Assembly: GCA_028868455.1 (NCBI GenBank)
Contig: JAGWUK010000113.1
Coordinates: 1-8,035, forward strand
Length of the DNA stretch: 8,035 nt
Direction: 5' to 3'
Source of the DNA: Burkholderiales bacterium
Lineage (GTDB): Bacteria > Pseudomonadota > Gammaproteobacteria > Burkholderiales > Burkholderiaceae_D
Below the pieces are notes generated by a model. That model ran no database searches, was not told where the DNA came from, and worked only from the letters and a program-made list of their open reading frames with translations. Within the stretch, counting starts at the first letter, position 1. Every line of letters starts with the position of its first letter. Shown in pieces: positions 7,034 to 8,035 of the stretch. The position numbers and the translations under genes are program-made.

Positions 7034-7073
7034 GGTTTTCTTTGCAGATATGCGCTTAACTTTAAACAATACC

Positions 7074-7091
7074 ACGGCTGTCAAAAGCCGT
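7074..7091. repeat. Hairpin in the chrA-moaA gap, overlapping a TTGACA hexamer
   Basis: ACGGCT at 7074-7079 and AGCCGT at 7086-7091 are exact reverse complements with a 6-base loop. On the minus strand the sequence contains TTGACA (7079-7084), a consensus -35 hexamer. The positions 17-18 bases further on, AGTTAA or GTTAAG, are poor -10 elements, so a moaA promoter is possible but unproven. No U-run follows, so it is a poor terminator for chrA. It is the only structure I see in the 81 bases 7034-7114. Confidence 0.35.
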
Positions 7092-7114
7092 TGCGGCACC
7101 ACGCATTTGACGGA

Positions 7115-8035
7115 CTAATAATGGGCATGCGCTAGCCATCCGAGTAGTGCGCAACCTACCAGCAAGGGAATCGTTCCCAACTTGTAGCGTAGCAAAACAA
7201 CGCTGGCAAACAAGGTGATGCTGATCGCCGTCCAATTCACAGAGCGGGAATTTTCAACAAAGACCTGTCGTGCAAAAAAGAATGCGAGACTGAATATGAC
7301 GCCGACAACTGCGGCCGATATGGCACGCAAAGGCGCAGCCAGTCGCATGTTGTTGCGTGTCGATTCAACCAGCGGAGCGCCAAGCAGAATGAACAGAAAA
7401 GACGGGAGGAAAGTGAAAAAACAAGCGACGCATGTTCCAATCAATGCACTTAACAAAGGATGGTCGATACCGGTAACGGCTTTATTCCAGCCGCCAAGAA
7501 AGCCGACAAACGCGACGATCATGATTAGAGGACCAGGTGTCGTTTCTCCCAGCGCCAAACCATCCATCATCTGGCTGGCCGACAGCCAGTGAAAATGTCC
7601 GACGGCGGCCTGATAGACGTAAGGCAGAACCGCATAGGCGCCACCAAAGCAGAGCAATGCCGTTTTGGTAAAAAACCACGCCATGTCAATAAACGAATTG
7701 TGCCAACCCCAGCGCTGGACGATGATCGCCACGACCAGCCCTATCGCAAGAAGTCCGCCTGCCAAGACCCTGATTGCGCCCCGCCAGCAAAAAATGGCAT
7801 GTGCGGGCGTGGGAGTATTATCGTCTATCAATGCCGTTTGCTTTATTGCGTACGGCGCATCGGGTTGTGGCGTGTTGCCGCGATTGTTCATGAGCGCTTC
7901 GGCACGCGGCTCACAATACCGGCGTCCAAGTATTCCCATGCTTGCAGCGATCAAAATAATGGCGGGAAAGGGGATTTGACATATCGTGATACCGGCCAGC
8001 GCAAGGATGGCTATGCCGGCCAGAAAACGTGTTTT
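7115..8035 (-). CDS. chrA: Chromate transporter ChrA, C-terminal part (5' end outside window)
   Basis: ChrA proteins are inner-membrane transporters that export chromate and confer resistance. The frame is open from the right edge, giving the last 306 residues. Residues 4-36 are the final hydrophobic stretch of the first half (FLAGIAILALAGITI..ASMGILGRRY). Residues 38-83 are a hydrophilic linker. The second chromate-transport domain follows, with FFTKTALLCFGGAYAVLPYVYQ at about 121-142 and LALGETTPGPLIMIVAFVGFLGGW at about 160-183, both hallmark motifs of the family. Four to five further membrane segments follow and the chain ends in LLGWLAHAHY. Two related halves make this the long-chain form of ChrA. 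Internal TTG or ATG codons near 7930-7954 are not true starts, because the membrane segment before them is in frame. It ends 81 bases before moaA. Regulation cannot be seen. Confidence 0.9.
   Translation of the reverse strand, partial: KTRFLAGIAILALAGITICQIPFPAIILIAASMGILGRRYCEPRAEALMNNRGNTPQPDAPYAIKQTALIDDNTPTPAHAIFCWRGAIRVLAGGLLAIGLVVAIIVQRWGWHNSFIDMAWFFTKTALLCFGGAYAVLPYVYQAAVGHFHWLSASQMMDGLALGETTPGPLIMIVAFVGFLGGWNKAVTGIDHPLLSALIGTCVACFFTFLPSFLFILLGAPLVESTRNNMRLAAPLRAISAAVVGVIFSLAFFFARQVFVENSRSVNWTAISITLFASVVLLRYKLGTIPLLVGCALLGWLAHAHY

Noticed and set aside
7115..7954. ChrA as a complete short-chain protein starting at TTG 7954
   Set aside because: The frame stays open to the right edge and the upstream residues form the last membrane helix of a first half, so this is the end of a longer protein.

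Overview
All seven genes in this window lie on the minus strand, so transcription runs from the right end towards the left. The organism is a Gram-negative bacterium: the window encodes an outer-membrane beta-barrel, Sec-exported periplasmic proteins and a lipobox lipoprotein. The MoaA, MobA, HhH and ChrA sequences resemble those I know from Betaproteobacteria. My best guess is Burkholderiales, perhaps Oxalobacteraceae, from memory of family sequences only.

Right part (about 3930-8035). A chromate transporter ChrA enters from beyond the right edge; its whole second half is present. After an 81-base gap with a short hairpin comes a molybdenum-cofactor cluster, moaA-mobA-moeA. MoaA performs the first step of molybdopterin synthesis, MoeA inserts molybdate, and MobA adds GMP to make the guanine-dinucleotide form used by nitrate reductase and DMSO reductase type enzymes. 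mobA and moeA are one base apart and probably translationally coupled. A weak terminator-like hairpin sits at the end of moeA.

Middle part (about 2518-3835). Two separate exported proteins follow: a cyclophilin-type prolyl isomerase built as a lipoprotein with an extra beta-rich domain, probably starting at TTG, and a small secreted helix-hairpin-helix protein. The 209-base gap after the latter contains a long inverted repeat and a perfect 8-bp hairpin.

Left part (1-2308). A tight three-gene unit encodes an outer-membrane porin-like barrel, a short periplasmic PstS-like binding protein, and the N-terminal half of a membrane sensor (two membrane helices, periplasmic domain, start of HAMP) that runs off the left edge. 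The gaps are 8 and 12 bases. This looks like a set that detects something in the periplasm and signals inward; neither ligand nor output domain can be read here.

Most of the window is ordinary. The parts worth a second look are the porin/binding-protein/sensor unit, the structured gap at 2309-2517 and the lipoprotein isomerase. No tRNA, rRNA, CRISPR array, insertion sequence or phage gene was seen. Every gap longer than 90 bases is described below; none exceeds 300 bases.
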